DNA of 36,065 bases from Flavobacterium sp. UGB4466 (GTDB taxonomy: Bacteria; Bacteroidota; Bacteroidia; Flavobacteriales; Flavobacteriaceae). How positions within the stretch are numbered: the first letter of the stretch is position 1; each line of letters opens with the position of its first letter. The translations under genes were made by a program, and so were the position numbers. The DNA lies in assembly GCF_903469665.1 (NCBI RefSeq), contig NZ_CAGKLC010000008.1, forward strand, positions 6,668 through 42,732. Direction: 5' to 3'. Under the pieces are notes generated by a model. It saw only the letters and a list, made by a program, of their open reading frames with translations, was not told the DNA's origin and did no database searches. Of the stretch, positions 32,773 to 36,065 are shown piece by piece.

Positions 32773-33132
32773 TATCAGTTTGGACGAAGCCAAAGCTGTT
32801 TGTCTGAGCGGAGTCGAAGCAGCCAGTCTTAGCAAAGTTGAAGCTGTCTGTCTTGACAGAGTCGAAGCTGTCTGTCTGATCGGAATCGGAGCTGTCTGTC
32901 TGAGCGGAATCGGAGCTGTCTGTCTGAGCGGAGTCGAAGCAGCCAGTCTTAGCAAAGTTGAAGCTGTCTGTCTGAGCGGAGTCGAAGCTGTCTGTCTGAG
33001 CGGAGTCGAAGCAGCCAGTCTTGACAGAGTTGAAGCAGCCAGTCTTAGCAGAGTCGAAGCTGTCTGTTTGGGCAGAATCGGAGCTGTCTGTCTGAGCGGA
33101 GTCGAAGCTGTCTGTCTGAGCGGAGTCGAAGA
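32773..33132. repeat. 24-bp tandem repeat array (14 clear units plus one degenerate)
   Basis: Fourteen 24-base units run without a gap from 32797 to 33132, preceded by a degenerate unit at 32773-32796. Two main unit types alternate: one with the core CTGAGCGGAGTCGAAGC and one with CTTAGCAAAGTTGAAGC, plus intermediates (CTTGACAGAGTC, CTGATCGGAATCGG). The two-unit block at 32797-32844 recurs almost exactly at 32917-32964, which suggests growth by duplication. The unit is a multiple of three without stops in some frames, so both strands show long spurious reading frames. Hairpins based on AAATTCCAAA flank the array on both sides. With the flanks this fills the 528-base gap 32686-33213. Confidence 0.9.
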
Positions 33133-33151
33133 CAGATTTTAGCTTTAAAAA

Positions 33152-33190
33152 CAAATTCCAAACGGTACCTATTGCACGGTTTGGAATTTG
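33152..33190 (-). terminator. Hairpin terminator after the DUF6048 gene
   Basis: The stem CAAATTCCAAAC (33152-33163) with GTTTGGAATTTG (33179-33190) is followed on the minus strand by TTTTTAAAGC. It begins 24 bases past the DUF6048 stop. The TTTGGAATT motif recurs at 33191-33213. Confidence 0.65.
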
Positions 33191-33213
33191 GAATTTTTAA
33201 AATTTGGAATTTA

Positions 33214-34029
33214 TTACTTTTTAATAGTTTCCTTTTTTATGGTTTCAGGAATGATTGTCTTCTTCTTATAAAGTGGAATGAAGTAAGAAACGGTATAGTT
33301 AAACCCGATTCCGAAGCTGCCATCATACGTTCTGTTAAAGCCTGGAATATAAAGGTTGTCAAATCCGGAAGGTTTTTTATTAGAAGCCAACAGTTTAAGC
33401 TGAACGCCAAAACCAACAAACACATTGTTAAAAACCTTTGCTTTTACACCCATTGCCACTTCAAGCCAACCTGCAGTAAGACCATTGTATTTTTGACCGG
33501 AAACAATTGCCGGCTGTTCTCCCCAGTATGGATTTGGGTTGTAAATTTTATAGGTATTCAATTGCTGACTAAAAGTACTGAAACCACCTCGAAGTCCAAT
33601 GGTGATTAAATTTTCCATGTCCAACCAGTTTTGGTACAAATTGTAGTCAAAACCTCCTTTGATGTAAGTTCCGGTTGTTGTTGAATTTAATCGGTCATCG
33701 TCGGTAGTTTTGTCTTCAAAACCAAGTTCGGCAGCCAGATAGTATTTTTTGGTCAGACGAAAATCCCCAGTAACTTCAATACCTTTATAATTCTTGTCAT
33801 ATAATCCACGGGTTAATTTGTACAAATCTACCCCCACACGAAGTCCGTAACGATCCGTTTTGATGCTATCCTGTTTAGTTTCCTTAACAGCTGGTTTAGC
33901 AGTTTGGGCTTTCGGTTTTGTTTTTACGATCTCTTTAGGTGCAGCTGTATCCGATGTTTCCTGAGCCTGACCTAAGAACATTGAAAACAGTAAGCAAAAA
34001 CTATAAAAATATTTTAATATGTGTTTCAT
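33214..34029 (-). CDS. DUF6048-type outer-membrane beta-barrel protein
   Basis: A 271-residue exported protein. I chose ATG at 34029 (MKHILKYFYSFCLLFSMFLGQAQE), which gives a proper signal peptide, over a TTG four codons upstream. A Lys/Thr/Ala/Pro-rich linker (about 28-55) is followed by a barrel of about eight strands (YGLRVGVDLYKLTRG, YYLAAELGFED, TYIKGGFDYNLY, NVFVGFGVQLKLL, FGIGFNYTVSYFIPLY). The layout matches DUF6048, a Bacteroidota family of unknown function. The C-terminal tail is Lys-rich with repeats (KKKTIIPETIKKETIKK). The start overlaps the end of the DUF6452 gene by 29 bases, so the two are translationally linked. Confidence 0.8.
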   Translation of the reverse strand: MKHILKYFYSFCLLFSMFLGQAQETSDTAAPKEIVKTKPKAQTAKPAVKETKQDSIKTDRYGLRVGVDLYKLTRGLYDKNYKGIEVTGDFRLTKKYYLAAELGFEDKTTDDDRLNSTTTGTYIKGGFDYNLYQNWLDMENLITIGLRGGFSTFSQQLNTYKIYNPNPYWGEQPAIVSGQKYNGLTAGWLEVAMGVKAKVFNNVFVGFGVQLKLLASNKKPSGFDNLYIPGFNRTYDGSFGIGFNYTVSYFIPLYKKKTIIPETIKKETIKK

Positions 34030-34546
34030 TTTCAGATTCAATGTGTTTTATGTCTGTAAAAATTTGTTTTATCCAGAACCCATCGCCAGCCGGGTCGATT
34101 AGGTCGTTGGGTTTTAGCGGATCAAGATCAAAAACGGTCTTAAATCCACAGGCTCTTGATACATATACATTCTCACGAGTATAGTAAAATGTTATCCGAT
34201 CGCTGTTTCTGGTAGCAGGATTAGTGCTCTGAGAGTTATAAACAAAATCATATGTGGTGGTATTTCGGTCTATTCTCAAAGGTATCGAGATTGTATTCGA
34301 ATTGGTTACATATCTTAAAGGATTATCTTCGTCTGTTATGCTTTTGTTGAAAACAATTCCCTTACTTTCTCCCTCTCCGGTTACTTTTAGATTTATTACG
34401 TTTTCTTTTACAGTAGGTTCGGCATCTTTATAAAAGGTAATTACCAGACGCGGGGTAGTAGGTGTACTGGCATCACAAATGTCATCTTTTTCACAGCTGG
34501 ACAAACCAAAAGTAAAGATTAGTAAAAGAGAGATTATTTTTTTCAT
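34001..34546 (-). CDS. DUF6452-type lipoprotein
   Basis: A 181-residue protein with a lipoprotein signal peptide ending in GLSSCEKDDIC (Cys18 likely lipidated). The mature domain is beta-rich (PRLVITFYKDAEPTVKENVINLKVTGEGE, SIPLRIDRNTTTYDFVY, DRITFYYTRENVYVSRACGFKTVFDL), fitting DUF6452, which is found upstream of DUF6048 genes in Flavobacteriia. The pair may form an outer-membrane unit: an envelope lipoprotein with a barrel partner. That is inferred only from gene order, overlap and localisation signals. The gene starts 12 bases after the rlmD stop. Confidence 0.8.
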   Translation of the reverse strand: MKKIISLLLIFTFGLSSCEKDDICDASTPTTPRLVITFYKDAEPTVKENVINLKVTGEGESKGIVFNKSITDEDNPLRYVTNSNTISIPLRIDRNTTTYDFVYNSQSTNPATRNSDRITFYYTRENVYVSRACGFKTVFDLDPLKPNDLIDPAGDGFWIKQIFTDIKHIESENETHIKIFL

Positions 34547-34558
34547 TTAGATAATTTG

Positions 34559-35971
34559 TTATCGAAGTTCTAAAAGCACAACATTTTCGACATGGTGTGT
34601 TTGTGGAAACATATCAACAGGTCTGACACGGGTTACTTTGTATTTTTCGTCCATTAAAGCCAAATCACGTGCCTGAGTTGCTGAATTACAGCTCACATAA
34701 ACGACTTTTTTAGGAGCAATCTTCAAAATTTGATCAACAACCGCAGCATGCATACCATCTCTTGGCGGATCGGTAATAATAACATCCGGTTTTCCGTGCT
34801 GAGCGATAAAGGCTTCGTTGAAAACAACTTTCATGTCACCAACAAAAAACTCACAATTGGTAATATTATTGCGCTCTGCATTTGCTTTAGCATCTAAAAT
34901 AGCCTCAGGAACACTTTCTACACCAATTACTTTTTTCGTCTTTTTTGAGACAAATTGTGCAATAGTTCCCGTTCCGGTATACAAGTCATAAACTGTTTCG
35001 TTTCCTGTAAGCCCTGCAAAATCACGTGTTATTTTGTACAACTCGTAGGCTTGATCTGAATTAGTCTGGTAGAAAGATTTAGCGTTGATGCTAAATTTCA
35101 AACCTTCCATTTCTTCCAGTATATAGTCTCTTCCTTTGTATAGTTTAATATCCTGATCGTAAATAGTATCGTTTTGCTTGGCATTTATCACGTATTGTAA
35201 CGAGGTAATCTGCGGGAACTTTTCGTAAAGGTGATCCAAAATCAGTTCGCGGTTTTTTTGATCATCCTCAAAAAACTGGATCAAAACCATAATCTCACCG
35301 GTAGATACTGTACGAATCATTACCGTTCTCAACAAACCGGAATGCTCTCTTGGATTGAAGAAAGCCATGTTATGTTCGTTAGCAAAAGCTCTAATCTCAT
35401 TTCTGATGGCATTTGAAGGATCTTCCTGTAAATGACATTTTTGGATGTCCAGAATTTTGTCCCACATTTTCGGAATATGGAATCCTAAAGCATTTCGGTT
35501 TCCTAAATCCTCCGTACTTCCAATTTCTTTCTCGGTTAACCAACGGCTGTTAGAAAATGAAAATTCCATTTTGTTTCTGTAGAAAAATTGTTTTTCAGAA
35601 CCCAAAATGGTTTCAAATTCGGGAAGCTCTACTTTTCCGATACGCTGTAAGTGATTTTTTACTTCATTTTGTTTGTAATACAGCTGTTGGCTGTATTTCA
35701 TATTTTGCCATTTGCATCCTCCACAAACACCAAAATGATCGCAGATTGGCTCAATACGATGCTCTGATAATTCGTGAAATTTTACGGCTTTGCCTTCATA
35801 ATAGGCTTTTCTTTTCTTAAAGGTCTGTACGTCTACTACATCGCCAGGAACGACATTCGGAATAAAGATTACTTTTCCGTCAGGAGCCTTTGCTACTGAT
35901 ACTCCTTTTGCTCCTGCATCAAGAACCTGAATTTGATGAAAGACAATTTTGTCTGTATTTTTTCTTCCCAT
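34559..35971 (-). CDS. rlmD: 23S rRNA (uracil-5-)-methyltransferase RlmD (RumA)
   Basis: Makes 5-methyluridine in 23S rRNA (U1939 in E. coli). The 470 residues have an N-terminal TRAM RNA-binding domain (about 10-65, IVFHQIQVLDAGAKGVSVAKAPDG), the [4Fe-4S] cysteines Cys77, Cys83, Cys86 and Cys179 (CDHFGVCGGC and KCHLQ), and a SAM domain (YDLYTGTGTIAQF) with DPPRDGMH and catalytic Cys428 in VYVSCNSATQARDL. Other TrmA/RlmC-type enzymes are related; the iron-sulfur set argues for RlmD-type. It heads the rlmD-DUF6452-DUF6048 run. The -7 element is so close that the transcript may start at or beside the start codon. Confidence 0.93.
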   Translation of the reverse strand: MGRKNTDKIVFHQIQVLDAGAKGVSVAKAPDGKVIFIPNVVPGDVVDVQTFKKRKAYYEGKAVKFHELSEHRIEPICDHFGVCGGCKWQNMKYSQQLYYKQNEVKNHLQRIGKVELPEFETILGSEKQFFYRNKMEFSFSNSRWLTEKEIGSTEDLGNRNALGFHIPKMWDKILDIQKCHLQEDPSNAIRNEIRAFANEHNMAFFNPREHSGLLRTVMIRTVSTGEIMVLIQFFEDDQKNRELILDHLYEKFPQITSLQYVINAKQNDTIYDQDIKLYKGRDYILEEMEGLKFSINAKSFYQTNSDQAYELYKITRDFAGLTGNETVYDLYTGTGTIAQFVSKKTKKVIGVESVPEAILDAKANAERNNITNCEFFVGDMKVVFNEAFIAQHGKPDVIITDPPRDGMHAAVVDQILKIAPKKVVYVSCNSATQARDLALMDEKYKVTRVRPVDMFPQTHHVENVVLLELR

Positions 35972-35975
35972 AGCG

Positions 35976-35983
35976 CAAAAATA
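35976..35983 (-). promoter_or_regulatory. -7 element for rlmD
   Basis: On the minus strand TATTTTTG ends five bases upstream of the ATG at 35971. With a start site about seven bases past the box, the mRNA would be leaderless or nearly so. Confidence 0.5.
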
Positions 35984-36065
35984 AGGGTTTGTAAACTTTT
36001 ATAAATTTAATTTTTAAAATATTTTATCAAATTGCCTAATTTAGTGGTTTAATCAAGTTTAAAAG

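Noticed and set aside
32773..33132. Possible CRISPR array
   Set aside because: Units are contiguous 24-bp copies without unique spacers, and no cas genes are present.
32663..33154. A 163-residue minus-strand frame and a 132-residue plus-strand frame (32744-33142) of 8-residue repeats
   Set aside because: Both come from the same 24-bp tandem array, whose unit length is a multiple of three and lacks stops in several frames. The minus-strand frame runs into the racemase gene and across terminator hairpins and has no recognisable domain.
1..36065. tRNA or rRNA genes
   Set aside because: I found no cloverleaf with a TTCRA arm or 16S/23S/5S signature by eye; a tRNAscan-SE and barrnap run would settle this.

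Overview
The window looks like chromosome of a Flavobacterium-like member of the Bacteroidota. It is AT-rich. Seven sites match the TAnnTTTG -7 element typical of this phylum. There are carboxypeptidase-regulatory-like plus TonB-receptor proteins, a seven-helix AraC regulator, families such as DUF6048, DUF6095 and DUF6452, and many short dispersed intergenic repeats. I see no rRNA, tRNA, CRISPR array, prophage or complete insertion sequence.

Layout. (1) 1-4866: a tandem-repeat edge, a DUF937 gene, serA and serC (serine biosynthesis), then a LuxC-type acyl-CoA reductase divergent from an Alvin-type 2[4Fe-4S] ferredoxin. (2) 5178-9253: a TonB-dependent receptor divergent from the universal ATPase ychF. 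(3) 9595-13213: a membrane-anchored TIGR02117 protein, an FMN reductase immediately followed by an exported transglutaminase-like protein, and pncB (NAD salvage). (4) 13375-19746: parE and parC (topoisomerase IV) on one strand, separated by a DUF1016/YhcG-type PDDEXK nuclease and a Cys-rich lipoprotein. (5) 19747-20301: a gene-free region with three copies of a multi-hairpin repeat. (6) 20302-24243: a minus-strand run of murQ, a DUF6095 protein, a pentapeptide-repeat protein, a DinB-like protein with an overlapping 60-residue membrane protein, a small lipoprotein and a TerC transporter. (7) 24427-28114: a membrane AraC regulator followed by an outer-membrane beta-barrel/TonB-receptor-like protein, probably its target. 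(8) 28115-28656: a second structured repeat field. (9) 28657-32685: a ZIP transporter, a SAM methyltransferase, a candidate SRP-like RNA, a THUMP RNA methyltransferase, a small membrane protein and an Asp/Glu racemase. (10) 32686-33213: a 24-bp tandem array. (11) 33214-35971: DUF6048, DUF6452 and rlmD.

Most genes are housekeeping or conserved Bacteroidota genes. The more unusual content lies between them. One roughly 82-bp element occurs twice and its paired arms change together; it may be the Flavo-1 RNA motif. A roughly 127-nt multi-hairpin element occurs three times, once inverted. A stem-loop repeat family fills 28250-28653. A 24-bp array has 14 units. CTAAG/CTGAG low-complexity arrays lie near both ends of the window. 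The candidate SRP RNA at about 30234-30325 has a very short apical domain. These calls come from reading the sequence and from memory of the families; no search was run.
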